Source: Certhia americana
Lineage: Eukaryota; Chordata; Aves; Passeriformes; Certhiidae
DNA length: 64,000 nucleotides
NCBI GenBank assembly: GCA_018697195.1
Contig: JAGMWU010000038.1
Location: forward strand, 426,850-490,849
Direction: 5' to 3'
Shown here: positions 47,706 through 60,673 of the stretch, piece by piece
Position numbering within the stretch: position 1 is the stretch's first letter
Layout: each line of letters starts with the position of its first letter
Translations under genes and position numbers: made by a program
Notes under the pieces: generated by a model
Told to the model about the DNA's origin: nothing
The model's input: only the letters and a program-made list of their open reading frames with translations
The model's database searches: none

Positions 47706-50639
47706 TTCTATTTTAAACTCTCATTTGATTGGGGGCGAACCAACTCCTGACCTTCTGGAGCACGTGGGGCTGGAAGTCATGCCAATCTCTCCCAGGCCAG
47801 GGCTGTCTTCTTGCTCTGTGTGTGTAGAGCCAAGATATTGCTATTAATAACTTTCCTGAATAAGATTGAGTACCTGCTTCCCTGGGGCTCCTTGGAAGGC
47901 TCGCTCAGGCGGAGAACATCAACAGTCCCTTATGAACGGTACGACGCATCGGGCGCAGCTGGGAGTCAGATGGAAGGGACTGGTGTGGGAGGAGAGATGA
48001 AGAACCCTCTGGCTGGCTGTGAATGCCTTGGCGGGCTTGCAGGCGCCACGAACCTTTTTTGTTGTTCCTCCGTCCTTTTTACAGCCCTGGCCCTTCTGTT
48101 GCACGAATCAATGCGAAACCATCCTGAAAGCTCCGGAGCCAGCGCGAATGCCAGCTCCATCCACGTTGGCTGTATCGCGTTCACCTCTTCTGGCTCTCAA
48201 AAAAATAAATAAAAAAAAAAGTTTCAGTGGTGCACCCCAGCCTTAATCCTTTAACTGTATTTCGCTAATCCTCCATTAGGAGCCATTGTGAGCTTGTTAT
48301 CCCGTTAGGGATGAGCCGTGTGCGCGGCGCCCGGGAGCCGGGTGGAAGGGCTAGTGTTGCCCTGTTGAGGCCACGTGCTCCACCAGATGTGCCGGCAGCA
48401 CCAGCGTGGTGGCTCAGCGCTGGGGGGATGGGGTCCTGGCGCTTCGGCCTGCTGCTGGGGTGGGGTGGGTGTGGGGAGTGCTGTGCTGGTGATATGCGGT
48501 CTTTGGTGTGGTGAAGTGTTTCTGTTTACCTTCCCCTCCATTCCTTGAGTGCCCAATCAGGAGTGTTTTGGACTGGGGGGGGTGGTGTCATGTAGAAATG
48601 CTGGTTTTTTGGTTTGACCAAGCTTGGTTCAGTCTTTGGAGCATCGGGAGCACCGTCACACTGTGCTGGGTGCCAAGGCAGGGGTTTTTAGCGAAATTAT
48701 CCCAGAAGCGTGGAAGTGATCCCCAAGGTCTCACCAGGGATCAGGGCAAACCGGTGTGCATGATTTGCCTTCCCAACTAGCCACAGTAACATTAGAAAAG
48801 GGCATCATTGACCTGGCAGTGCAGGCAGATTCCTTCCTTTAGTAGGTGCTGTCCCGCTGGGAGGCGGCACTATTGCACTGCTTGGTGCTGCCAGTTGCCC
48901 TGTCCTGGGGGCATAGCTGTTCCCGCACTCTGCAAAAACACCAGCTTGGCCACCCTCCCCTCCACAGAGTGCCTTCTGAGAGTGACTGCCATGGCAACAG
49001 CGCGGCAGCACCCAGAGGGGCTGGATCACCTACAAGCCGTGTTTCTGGAAGTTCTTGGAGGATGAGTAATTGCCCTGAATGATGCTAAGCCGAGAATTGG
49101 TAAGTCCCACTCTGCTGGATAATGGAGTTGGATTGAGCTTTGCAGACGAGCCGTGAGAGCAGGAGATGGTCTCTGAGGTCGATTTTTTTGTTTTTTTCAG
49201 AAAGCCAAAACAAACCTGCGCACCCACACAATTCCCACAGTGCGCAGTCACACACGGCAAGCGAGCATCTGGGAAGGGATCTGCTGGCGCCAGAGTCGAA
49301 TCTCGAGTTATTTGGTGAAAATGAAAACCCAATTTTTTGCGGCAAGCGATAGGTTCCCTGGCTTTTCTTTTTCTTCCTCAAAGAAAACATTATGTGGGAT
49401 TTTTACCTTCCCCAGGTTTTTGTTTTGGGGGGCAGAAGACTTGCTCTGAGAGAGCCTGTTGGTTAAAAGAGTTGCGCCTGTTTTTGTGCATTCTGCCCAG
49501 CCTCCTCCCTGTCGGAAGGTCTCGTTGGCACATGTGTCACCTGTCTTGTCCACTTCTGCCGTGGGTCAGGAGGTATGTGGACTCCTGTACCTTCGCTCCA
49601 GTTTGCCAATAACTCGGCTCTAAGCCTGCACGTGTCTTTGCCCAAGAGCCTTGCTGGGATTTATATTGTGCACATTATATGCCCTCCAGGTTTGTGAGCA
49701 TCTCTCTGCAGTTCGTGCTTTTTTGGGCCGTGCTTGGGGTCACAGCACATTGAAGTGGCTTGTGACGATCGTTCACTCTTTGGAAGATGGCATCTCTGCT
49801 GGGAACCCAGGGTGCTCGGATTATGTGTAGGACTGAAAGACTCTGGTTCTTGCCATGGCCGTTATTACTGATGCTCGACCTGTCATGTTGCAAAATAGCG
49901 GGTCCCACTCCTCCTGAGGACTTTGCCTCTGCCCAAGCTTTTTGGAATTGTAGAGTATTTGTACAATGCTATTTATGCGCTTTCATCTTTCCCTAAATTA
50001 CAGTAGTGAAGTCCAGAGGACTGGATTGGCTGGGCTGTTTCCCTCCTTCTCTGGTTTTGCAGCCCTTTGGGGGCTCCCATTGAGCTTGCTGTGGCCGTGC
50101 TGCCCTTCTTCCCTGTTGCTGGGAAGGTAAGCTTTCAAATGCCTCTCCTCACCCTTTTCCTGTGCCTATAATTAGCCCTGGCTCCCCGCACCATATACTG
50201 TACGATCTGGAAAGAGGCATGGCTTTGCTGAAATTCTTGGGACAAGAGTCTGCCTTTGCAGCTGGGAGCCACAATTTGCAAGCAGATAAGAAATAGGCAA
50301 TGCAACTCTGTTCCCTGCTGTAAGTTATGCTCTGGGGATGGCATTCAAACGGCCTCCTCCCTACCTCTGGCTCTCCACATGCTTGGGATAGTCTTGGGTT
50401 GGTGAAGAGTCCCCATCTCTGGTAGTCTGCCCCAGTGGGGCGGTGAGGAAAATCGTTCTCACCATCCGTCCCCTTCTGATCCATTCTTCTCCTGGACTGA
50501 ATGGTATGGTTTCCCCTTCTGCTGATCCTGCTGAGGTCTTGCCCAAGGCTAAGAAGGAAACAAACCCATTTTTTGAGTGTGCGTGGGATCCTTTTCCTTC
50601 TAAAACTTCTCGTATTTATGAACTTCCTAGAAGGATCTT

Positions 50640-50720
50640 CCTTGCAGCAGGAAAAGGTGCATCTTGATCACGTAAAGGTCTTTTCCAACTGCAATGATTC
50701 TGTAATTCTCGATTACAAGC
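50640..50720 (+). mobile_element. CR1 3' tail fragment, copy 2
   Basis: Counterpart of 41655-41735: CATCTTGATCACGTAAAGGT, TCTTTTCCAACTGCAATGAT, TCTGTAATTCTCGATTACA. The single-base losses relative to copy 1 fit the general error pattern. Confidence 0.65.
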
Positions 50721-51218
50721 ATTCTCTGGGCAGCGGAATAGGACTTAGCTTTTTCTCCCAAGGAGGTCTAAGCCCACAAAGCAGAAAGGTCTGCAGGTGC
50801 TTATAGAGGGTTTTCCCCAACCTCCAAAACCTACCCTGGGCAAACTGGTGAAAAAACTCAAAAGTGAAAAGAGTATTTTGAAACATAACTCCCCTCTCAG
50901 AAAAGAGATGCAGAAACAACAGCAAAATCCCCTGTTCAGAAAGTTTTCCCAAAGTTTCCTATTGTTTCTCTGCCTCTGTGCAGTCATTCTGAGAAAAACT
51001 CAGGATAAATCCACCCAGAAAGGACAGGATGGAGAGCAGGACTTGAGTTTCCATTACCAGCCAGGTGTCCCCACGTGCGTGTGTCCCCCGTGGCCATCAT
51101 CCCTGCTGCTGAGGCCATTCGTCCCCTTTACAAAGGAGAGATTAGCTAAAAATCACGAGATTAAAAGCAAAACACCTTTTCCATTTTGATGTAATTGTGG
51201 CTTCTGGGCCAGTGAGCT

Positions 51219-51714
51219 CCTTCCCTTACCCTTCCCTTCCCTTCCTTCCCTTCCTCCCTTCCCTCCCTTCCCTTCCCTTCCCTTCCCTTCCTTCCCTTTC
51301 GTTCCCTTCCTCCCTTGCCCTTTTTTTTTTTTTTTTTTTTCAAGAAATTTTCCCTTCCCTTCCCTTCCCTTCCATTCCTTCCCTTCCCTTCCCTTCCTTC
51401 CCTTCCTTCCCTCCCCTTCCCTTCCCTCCCTTCCCTTCCTTCCTTCCCTCCCCTTCCTTCCCTTCCTACCCTTCCCTTCCCTTCCCTTCCCTTACCTTCC
51501 CTTCCCTTCCCTTCCCTTCCCTTCCCTTGCCTTCCTTCTCTTCCCTGTCCCTTCCCTTCCCTTCCCTTCCCTTCCCTTCTCCCCTTCCCTTCCTTCCCTT
51601 CCCTTCCCTTCCTTCCCGTCCCTTCCCTTCCTTCCCTTCCTTCCCCTTCCGCACCATTCCCTTCTTTCCCTTCCTTCCCTTCCATTCCCTTCCCTTTCCT
51701 TCCCGTACCTTCCA
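51219..51714. repeat. (TTCCC)n polypyrimidine tract, copy 2
   Basis: About 495 bp of TTCCC units, the counterpart of 42221-42680, interrupted by a 20-T run plus CAAGAAATTTT at 51321-51351 that is absent from copy 1. The read-through open frames here are artefacts. Confidence 0.97.
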
Positions 51715-54700
51715 CTGAATTTTGTTTTAGTGACTGAAGGGTTTTGAGGGAAAGAAGCACTGAGGACTGCTGAGGGCTGTTGAGCTCTGCTGGTCCCCTT
51801 TGACAGCACTACAGAGTTTTTCTGGTGATTCCAAGACATGGATACACTCTTTTTTTTTGCATTTGTTGTTGCCCAGTATTTCAACTGGAAGTACGTGTTC
51901 GGATTTGGGATTTCCAGGGTCACTTGCTCTGGTTCTGTTAGAGAGAGTTGATTCTTAGTCCTGTCCATGGAGGTTTTCTTGACCCCGAGGGTACCGAGTT
52001 TTTTTGGGGACACTGGACAGTCTCCATGGATTCATTCTGTTTCATTGGTGACTGATAACCAAATTATGCAGAAATCTTATTTTTCTTTATAGTGCCTCTA
52101 AACCCTCTTCTTCTTCCCCCTTTAAACATTGTACTGGGGGTGGTGTAGGAGTTGCTGACGATTGCACTGAATGTGCGAAGTGGTTTTCCTCTGCCCCCTC
52201 ACTGGGGAGAATATTTTAATCTTTTTTTGTTGGTGTTGTTTGTTTTTGGTTATGTTTGTTTTTTTTTTTTAATAGTGGTTCTGAGTTTGGTAGTCCCTTC
52301 CCACAGAGTGTGCAAGGATGCGAATGGACTTTGGCTTGAACTGGGAGATTTGGGTCACCCCAGAATGATTTGTATCTCTGGCTCTGGTGTTTTCCCCTGC
52401 TGGGTTTTCGAGGCAGCTGATGGCAAAACCTTGCTCCATCAGGATGTGACACCTGCTTTTCTGGATGCAACCCTGCCTTTGCAGCCAGTGAAGAGCCATT
52501 TTGAGCCATGGGACTCAGAGTTTGTGTGAAGGGTCAGGGTTTACACGTTGGCTGTGGGGTGAACACCCTTTTTGCTTCCCAAGGCCAAGCAGCCCTGGCT
52601 CTGGCTCAGATCGTGTCTGTGCCAGGTGATTTTCCAGCCACTTGCAGGGGTTTGTCTGACAGTGCTGCTGTCGATTGCTGACACGTCTGGGCTGGGTGCT
52701 TGAGCAGGGCTAGAAGGGGTTGTTGAACGGTGCTGGAGGCAGCAGCCCTGGCCGTGGTTGGCTCCACTCTGGACACACTGGAGAGGCTGTAGCACAACCC
52801 AGAGTTAAGTGTGAGTCTCCCAGGTGCTGGTGTTTGACCATGGAGCCCCTCTTCTCCCCACAATGAGCTCTCTTTTCTTGTTTGCAAGTTGCCCTTACAA
52901 ACAGGTTTAAAAAAGGCTCTTAGCTTCCAGCAAGGGCTGCAGGGCTGGGCCAGGATCTGTTCCGTTCCCTGGAGTGGGGGATAGCAGCAAGGGGCAGGTG
53001 GAAGTTTGCCTAGTCCCTCTACCTCACATGTTCCCACCTCCTCCTTTTGCCTTTGCAGTGGTGTTGGAAGAGATTTTGTAGGATCATCTGACAGCCCACG
53101 CTGGGAAAGCCCTCTGCCAGCCCAGCACATCACCCAATTGCAGCTGAGAGGTGTCTTAGGACCTGCTGCCATTTGTCAGAGCAAGGAGATGGATGGGCTG
53201 GAAGTTTTGTACATGGGTGATCATGTTTGTTTGGTTTCCATGGGGAGAGGCCAGGCCGAGTGACTGGTGGTGGCCTGAGCCACCTGCTGAGGCTGTGGCA
53301 AGGAAGATGGTCCCCATGATTGGCAGTTCCTGACTCAGGTGATGGCAGAGCAAGGCTGTGAGGGGCCCGGGCTTTGCTCTCAGTGATGAGACTCCCCCAC
53401 CTGGCTCGGCACATGCTGCTTGGCCACACCTCACCCACTGGCCCTGGAGTTTGGACCTGTCTGGCAGAGCCAGAGCTGGGGCTGAGCTGGCCTCGACACC
53501 AGCAGGGGTGGAGACACCCAGAGCAGCCATGTTCCCAGGCTCTGGGAGGGAGAAATGCTGTATCTGCCTGAGGCAATTCCCATGGGGTCCTTGGAGACCT
53601 GCCCAATGCAGGATCCTTCCCAAAGTGTGATGTGAGAGGAGCTGGCACCCACTTGCCAGGGCTCCGTGTGCTTTGCCCACACTGGGCATACACACGGCAG
53701 CCTCTGGTGCCTTCTGTGAGCCGCTGACATGGATCCACATCCGTGCTGCAAACATGTGAACCCAGCCTGTGACCAGGCCATTGGTGGTGCCAGGCTGGTG
53801 CTGATGTATGTACAGTTGTGCTGGGATGAGATTGTGGGTGGGATCCCTTCTGACATCACCCACCTGCTCCTTGTGATCTGCCCTGCCAGGGCCTCCCAGA
53901 CCTGCTGCCCTCCGGGGACAGTGTCAGCTCTCGACGTGTGTGTTGAAGAACCACACTCTGTGTTGATTTTCCTCCGGCTCTGATTGTGTAACCCATGGGC
54001 GGTTGTGTTGGTCAGTGGCCAGGGAGTGTCAGGGATGAATTGCTGGTGTATGTCAGCATGTGTGCAGGTGGGATTTCCACTCCCCCTTGCCTCAGGTGAA
54101 GTTTGTGTGGATGTAAAACGTGGATGGCTGTATGCGTGGATGGCTGCTGAGCAGTGGCAGAGGATCTGTCCCCCCATGTGACAGAAGGGAGAGCATGGCC
54201 TGAGAGACAGGTGGGAATTGGATCCATGGCCTCTGTGGAGAGGCAGCAGCAGACAGGAGAGGTTGTTGGGGCATCAGAATGGAGAGGTTGTTGGGGCATC
54301 AGAAAGGCTTGTGGGGAGTGTGGGGGGCAAAACACATGATGGTGCCATCTCTGCTTTACCTCTGCCTTGGAAATGCCAGCAGGAGCTGGAACTGCAGATC
54401 TTGGAGCATCTGTCACTGCTTCTGTGAGGTCTCCTGCTCCCCTGGAGCAGCACTTTCTCATGGTGCTCCAGAGAGTATGGGGGGTGTGAGCAGGGTGGGG
54501 GCACCTGCAGCCCCTCTCGGCCCCTCTAGAATGGGTTTGGGTTGCACATACACTGTCCCAGGCTGCCATGAAGTTGGATAAAATTAGTTCAGGAAAGTGA
54601 GCAGTGGCTGCTCCAATTGGATGTGGCAGTCTCCTGGATGTGGCCCATTGTATCTGAACCTGGACCTGGACCCCAACCTGATACCCAGCGCAGAGCCACT

Positions 54701-55897
54701 TGCTGTCCCCATCAAGGAAGGTAACAGTGCCATTGGTCCCCAGGGCTGGTTCCAGCAGGTGGCAATGTGGCCTGAAGTATTGTCACTGTCACTGGGGTGA
54801 GGGCAAGCACTGGGTGCTTGGGGTACAGGGCACCCACAACTTGGTATCCCTGTGCTCTCATGGGAGCCCCCATGATGTCCTTGGGGGTTCTGGGGTCAGT
54901 TTTGAGGTCTTCCTTGTGCTGCTGTGTCAGCACGTTGGGACAAGGAGGGAGGTGAGTGGCTTGCTCAGGGGGAGGAAATTTGGGTTTGGGGGATGCTTGT
55001 GTGTCCAGCTCTATGGTTCTGTGCCTCAGTTTCTGTACGCTAGGACAGGTGGTGGTGCTGGTGCTGGGACCACTCCGTGCAGGCAGTCATAGTCCTTCTG
55101 AGCAGCACATGCCCAGTGGACTGGGATTGCACTGTCCTGCAGCAATGTCAGCCGCTGCTCAGGCTCATGGAGCGGGGACATGCCAGCTGGAGCCTGCCCA
55201 GGTGTGGGTGCCTGCATGCCTGGTACATGGTGTATTTCTACTCCCACTAGATGTGCTGGGTGGAAGGAGATGGGTGGCCCAGCTGTGCAGAGAGGGCAGA
55301 AGCAAGATGGGTGCTGTGAGCCAGAGGAAACCCTTGTCTGCCTCTCGTCCTAAGCTTCCCCTGGCACCCCTTGGTCATTGGTGTGGTGGTGCGTGGCTTT
55401 GCTCTGAAAGCCGTGCTGGTACCCAGCCCTCCTACACCTCCAGCTGCCCCCACGTCCATACAGCTGGAGGTTTCAGTTCTGCATCTCTGCTGCCCAAGGG
55501 GAACTCAGCCAGCCAGAGTGAAACTCAGTGGCTCCAACGGTTGCACTTGTGCCGCCCCCCTGACACCCCCTCATGTCCCCTAGGTCCTGGCAGGACCAGC
55601 AGCCACTGTTGCAACACTTGCAGCGCCAGCTGTGCCACTCAACTGCTGTGAGCTTCCCTGGAGCCTGGCTCAGCGAGCATGGAGAGTGGCTGCCAGCTGC
55701 CCTGCCCAGTCCATGGGCTGGATTTGGTCCCATGCTGGGACCCTTCTGAGGCAACATCTCTGCAAGGTGACCTGGTGGAGCAGGGGTGTAAGGAATTGTG
55801 ACTCCTACCCTGCGTTGATCTGGGGTACCTTCACCCCACCCATGTGGGGTTTGGAGGAGCTCCAGTGGTGGTGGTCACACTCTGCGTGTTGCCTGTT

Positions 55898-57430
55898 GCG
55901 TGTGCCCTTAGCACAGCTGGCTTGTACCATCATTCTTGGTCACTGTCAGGTTGGGCAGCTGAACCTCCCGTGCCACTGGAGGTGGATTTCCTCCTCCTGG
56001 CCCCCACCTGGTCCCTCTTTCCACAGCCCCTGATGTTGTGCTGCTGCAACTCTGGCACCACTGGATGCTTGGGAGCTGGGTTTCTTCACCATGTTTAACT
56101 GTCCTGCCTGATGCTCCTGCTTGGAGTGAGATCTCTCCCAGTTGGTTCCTTCCCACCTTTTGGTGTCAAGCCAGAGGAAACCCAACTGGAAAAGGCTCAA
56201 CAGGTCTAATTAAACAGGGGATATTCCCAGTGGCTGGTGCAAACTGAAGACTGGGCCACAGCTGAGGTACTTTAGTTTCGTGGGCTGGGGAAATGGAAAA
56301 AAATGGAGAAAAGAGTACTTTTTTTTCTTTATTTTCTTTTTTTCTTTTCTTTTCTTTTGTCTGCTCCTTGCTGTTGTTGGGACTCCCTGAGACTGACATG
56401 GCACAGGTCTGGGAAATGGGGTTTGGGGTCTCCCTGGTTTGGAGTGGGAGTCCATGAGCACCTGGCAGAGGAGTGGCAGGCTGGGTTGGGAGCCTGAGGT
56501 GGGGAAGTTCGGGTTTGGCATCCAAATGTTTGCAGCCCCGAGCCCGTTGTTAGAGGAAACATGAAAAAAGAGGAAGGAGAGATTGCGGTCACGGCTCTTC
56601 CCCTCCACAATCTGCGCCTCCCTCTTGGCCCCTCCAGCTCCGAAGCTGGTTATTCTGCCCATCCATCTCCCCTTGACTTTCCAGCTCTGTGCTTGGAAGT
56701 CCCCATGACAGTGGCCATGGATTATTTGGATTATTTATTTATACATAAATATATAAATATAATAAATCTATATAAAAAATATAAAAAATATAAATATATA
56801 CATATATGATTTAGGCAGGGGTTGTATATATTTGGGGTTTGTATACATGGGAATAATATATATATATATTTGGGGTCTTATCTCTACATAGGGGAATATA
56901 TATATATTTGGTGAGTTACCCATATGTGTATTTTGAGAGGGCTCTGTGTATGGGAATATATAAATTTTGGGGAGTTACATGTGGGAATATATATGTGTTG
57001 GAGGGTGTAAGCAAGGACCGGCTGTGGCACAGGGTCTGCTAAGCATCAGCTGAGCAGATATCCAGGGAAGTCACCAAAAGCCATTCCTGCACATCCTCCA
57101 GGATCCTTACGGGCAGGTTGGAGCAGCTCCCTGCTGCCTTTGCATGGCAGGTTGTGCAGCCTAACTGCACTGGTTAAAAACAGGGGTCCCAGGAGGTTCC
57201 CCTCATTCTCCTGCCTCTGGAATTTTGGTTTGTTACTTGGTGAAACCAAAGCTTTGGTTTTCAAGTAGGAACAGTGTTAGCACCTGCTGAGCATTTCTGC
57301 CCCAGAGTTGCACATAAAGATTGTTCTTGTCTTTACCCTTTTCTCTCCCCTACTTTTTTCACTTAGAAAGGGGAATTCAGTTGCCTTTGCCACCTCCATC
57401 CCTCCCCTATGTGTTTTTTTCCCCCCTCAG
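55898..57430. other. unique DNA after the duplication
   Basis: No exon recognised before 57431. It contains a T-rich tract (56318-56358) and the AT-rich periodic array at 56720-57005. Confidence 0.5.
56720..57005. repeat. AT-rich periodic array
   Basis: The left part is TATAAATA-type low complexity. From about 56820, a longer motif recurs with variation: GGGAATATATATAT, TTTGGGG, then GTTAC or GTTTG with TATACATG or CATATGTG. Copies are visible near 56848, 56893, 56955 and 56982. It looks like a decayed minisatellite with a short AT microsatellite inside each unit. Confidence 0.6.
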
Positions 57431-57523
57431 GTTACAAAATAACAGAACATTTTGAAAACATGATACTTTTCCCCTTCCCTGGGCAGCATTTCTATGTTTA
57501 TAACAAGAAGGCTTCGAAGGCAG
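57431..57523 (+). ncRNA. candidate exon A of an unassigned transcript
   Basis: Ninety-three bases stand between a strong acceptor (TTTTTTTTCCCCCCTCAG) and a strong donor (GCAG/GTATGTG). Only one frame is open (YKITEHFENMILFPFPGQHF onward). That frame meets TGA seven codons into exon B, so it is more likely untranslated. I do not recognise the peptide. Confidence 0.3.
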
Positions 57524-57625
57524 GTATGTGGTGGGGTGAGAGCTGGGAACTGCCCAGGAGCCCTGGGGGTGGCCAGTGGCCTCACCCAGCCCCAGCCCCT
57601 CACCAGGGCTGCTCTCCCTGTGCAG

Positions 57626-57729
57626 GTCGAATGGTCACCTTTTGAAATACTCCAGAGTTTCTGGGAGCAGTGCCAAGATGCTCGCTTGGTGGAGCAAAGC
57701 ATGGACAGACAAGGGAGCTGGCAGTCCCA
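57626..57729 (+). ncRNA. candidate exon B of an unassigned transcript
   Basis: It is bounded by CTCTCCCTGTGCAG and CCCA/GTGAGT, 102 bp after exon A. Two frames are open. One reads VEWSPFEILQSFWEQCQDAR and onward, and has its only ATG near the end. Confidence 0.3.
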
Positions 57730-59948
57730 GTGAGTGGGGGCTTTGCTCCTTTGTACCAGCTCAAAATGTTGCAAAATGGGGACTTGGGGGTTCACTGGTG
57801 CTGGATGTACCACCAGGTCCAAAGGGCAGTGGCTTCTGCAGCTTGGGCAGGGCGTGAAGCAGCCCTGGAGCTGTCAGGCTGGAGAGAGTCAGGACCTCAG
57901 TACTGTCACCCCATATGTGCTGTTCAACCCTGTCTCAGTTGACATTGGGCTGCAACCCTGCAATGTCAGAACTGCCTACAGGCTGAACACTCCAAAACCA
58001 ATCCTGCTCCCTCGAGTTCCCCGGGTTGGCCCGACAAGGGACAGCTCATCTGCCACATTGGGTCGGCAAAGGCACTGCTGTTCATTGTCATGATCTGGGG
58101 ACTGTGGCACGGCCAAGGGCTGCATGGGGTCAGGTATTGTCCAGAAATCATCATCCTGATGGCCCGGTGGGCTGTGGGAACCAGGGATGCAGCTACTGCT
58201 GTCCACCAGCCATGGGCAGTTCTGTCAGTGCAGGAGTGTGTGAGTGGTGACTGTGTGGCTGTACTGGCTGTCCCACAGCACTGTGGTCATCCTGGAGCCT
58301 GTGGAAACAGACATTCCTGGCTTGTCTAGCGGTGTCTCCCACTGAGAGGAAACAACTCTGTGTACAGACATATGAGGTCTTGCCTGGCCACATGTCCCCC
58401 ATTGCATCCTAGTGGGCTGTAGAGCTGACCCCAAGCCCCGCAAAGCAGAGCCAGCCTGGGTGCAGACCTTGGCCACATCCTCCACTCAGCCTAGCTTGTG
58501 GTCCCTGGTCCACATGTGGCTCTGCCACCAGCCCTGCAAGGCACTGCAGTGCTGAGATGAGTGAGAGCTGCTCGGACACCAAGAGGAGGTTCAGGAGCCC
58601 ATTGAGAGACCCTTTGCATTAAACACCACTTCCCTCATGCCGGCTGGGAGCGTGGCATTTGCAAGGTGGTGCTTCTTCTGTGGGTGTCCCTGTCCCCAAG
58701 TCATTCTGTAGGACACTCTGTTTTATTCAGGGAAAAAAAGGAGTGGTCCTGGGGGTGTGACAGGTTGGTCTGGGCAAAATGGGTGCAAGTGTGGCAGTAG
58801 CTGGCGCTCCCCATCCTTATCCCTGCTGCACCCCCATTGTGGAAGACAGACTCATCTGTCTGTCCTGATGAGGGTCCTGACCCTGTGACTGGTCCATTCG
58901 CAGGACCCCAGCCCAAGTGCTGTGAGGTTTGAGGCTGGAAAGCGGCTTGCACCTCAGCTGTTTAGGGGTGTCCCCTCCACTTGGCTCCTCGGGAATGAGA
59001 GGAGGGTGCAGCCCTGGACGGAGCCACGCGCTCCTCACTCCGGCTTTGTTCGGGCTGAATTTTGTAATGTCAGGAAATGAGCTGGCTGTGGGAGGGGAGG
59101 CAGCCGGGGGAGGAAGGCTGGTTTTGTGGTTGGAGCAGAGGATGAGGACACCGGAAAGCTGAGCACAATTCCTCACTCTGTTGCAGGTGCTGGGGGTGAG
59201 GCTGCAGCTTGGGAGCTCGCGGTGTGTTTGAAGAGAGGGTGCTGGTGTCTGTGCCTCAGTTTCCCTTTGGTTCAGCACCATTCCTCTGGTGGGAAGTGTG
59301 CTGTGGTGATGGGCTCTGCACAAGTGCCAGTTAGTTGCGACCACCACAAGGCCGGCTGAAGCCACTGGGCTTTGTCCCATGGGTCTCTTCCCATCTTCCA
59401 GTGGTGAGTGGGATGAGTTTAGGTGCTGTGTTTCCTTCTGGGCCACGGCGGTTTGTCCTTGGGCTAAGCACATGTGCTACTTACGTTCCCTGGGAGAGTG
59501 TCTGAGCAAGGGGGTCAGTGCTTTTCTTGTGGGATGTGCATGACAATCTTCCCAGAAAACACGAAGTTCACCTAAACTTCGAGCAACTCTGCTGGCCCTG
59601 CTGTCAGCCTGGGCCACATCCCTTGTTAATGGTAACTTTTAGTTTATGATTTGTTTCATTCCTTAATTCTTTTTAATTTCTTTCCCTCTGGTCTCCCTGG
59701 GATGCTTTCTACATTGCATAGCTGCAGGGCTCCTGGTTCCCTGGATCCCTGCAGGTGCCTGGCAAGGTCCCACATTGCAGTAATGCTAAGGACAAGGGCA
59801 GTGCAGGGGTGGACCCTGAAGCCCCTGTCCCATCAGCCAGGTCTGCAGAGGATACTCCAGCTCCATCTGGCTGTGCTTGGATGGGACGTGTGGGGAGTCG
59901 TGTCCTCTCTGTCCCCTTTCCTGATGGCTGCTTGCTTTGTCTTTGCAG
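57730..59948. other. intron-like DNA between candidate exons B and C
   Basis: No recognised gene or repeat. Open frames overlap on both strands. If the transcript model is right, this is its longest visible intron. Confidence 0.35.
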
Positions 59949-60017
59949 TTGGATTGAGGAGCGGTGGCTGCAGCTCATCCCTGGCAGGATCAGAAGATGC
60001 AGGAGGCTGTGTAGCAG
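59949..60017 (+). ncRNA. candidate exon C of an unassigned transcript
   Basis: Sixty-nine bases stand between TGCTTTGTCTTTGCAG and TAGCAG/GTATGGG. Joined to exon B, two frames stay open. One gives WIEERWLQLIPGRIRRCRRL, which is unlike any family I know. Confidence 0.3.
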
Positions 60018-60673
60018 GTATGGGGGAAATCCCAAACTCTGGGTTCCTGCCTTCCTTTTGGGTTTGCTTGGTTACGTGTTTCTCCCCTGCTGCAGTTTGG
60101 GAGTGAGCAGAGGGTCCCTACAGAGGATGCAGTTGGATGCAGCTCAAGGGTCTCAGGCTCCCACAGTGCAGACCAGACCCTGCAGCCCTGCTCCAGTGAC
60201 AGGAGGAGCAGTGAGGTCTGGTGTGGAAGGGCACAGAGAACACCCTACTACACTGTGCACCCCTTACCTGCTCTGCACACGGGGGTCCTGGTGTGCTGGA
60301 TGGGGCAGCAGAGCCCCCAGAGCAGGGCAGGGAGGTGGCACCCAACAGTGAGTGCCACTGCTGTTCTCCAGTGCCCATCTTCCCCTTCACTTCCCCATCC
60401 GATGGCTCCCAGTCAGAGCCACAGCACTGATTTGGGGCTCTTGGGGTGTTTTGCAACACAGCCCCATGTATGGGCAAAGGAGGTTTTTCCTGCCCTGTTT
60501 TCTCCTGCTGTGGAAAAAACTTGTGGCCAAACCTGCTGTTATTTTGTCCCTTGCATTCCTCTGAAATAAGGTGGTGCTGGTAGAGGGCCTCATGTCCAGG
60601 TTTTCTTCCTTTTCATCCTTCTTGGCCTGTTTATTGCTCTTACAGTAAATGTTTGTGTCTCCTGTGTCTGCAG

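Larger units (their letters stand above)
47422..55897 (+). repeat. direct duplication, copy 2 (~8.5 kb)
   Basis: It begins at the first base after the N run and follows copy 1 to GGTGGTCACACTCTGCGT near 55888. Its first ~4 kb differs from copy 1 mostly by single-base losses and gains, often in homopolymers, the pattern of uncorrected long reads. It also has a 23-24-base C run (47682-47705) and a 20-T run (51321-51340) that copy 1 lacks. Its last ~1 kb reads cleaner than the matching part of copy 1. After 55897 unique sequence resumes. Confidence 0.9.
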
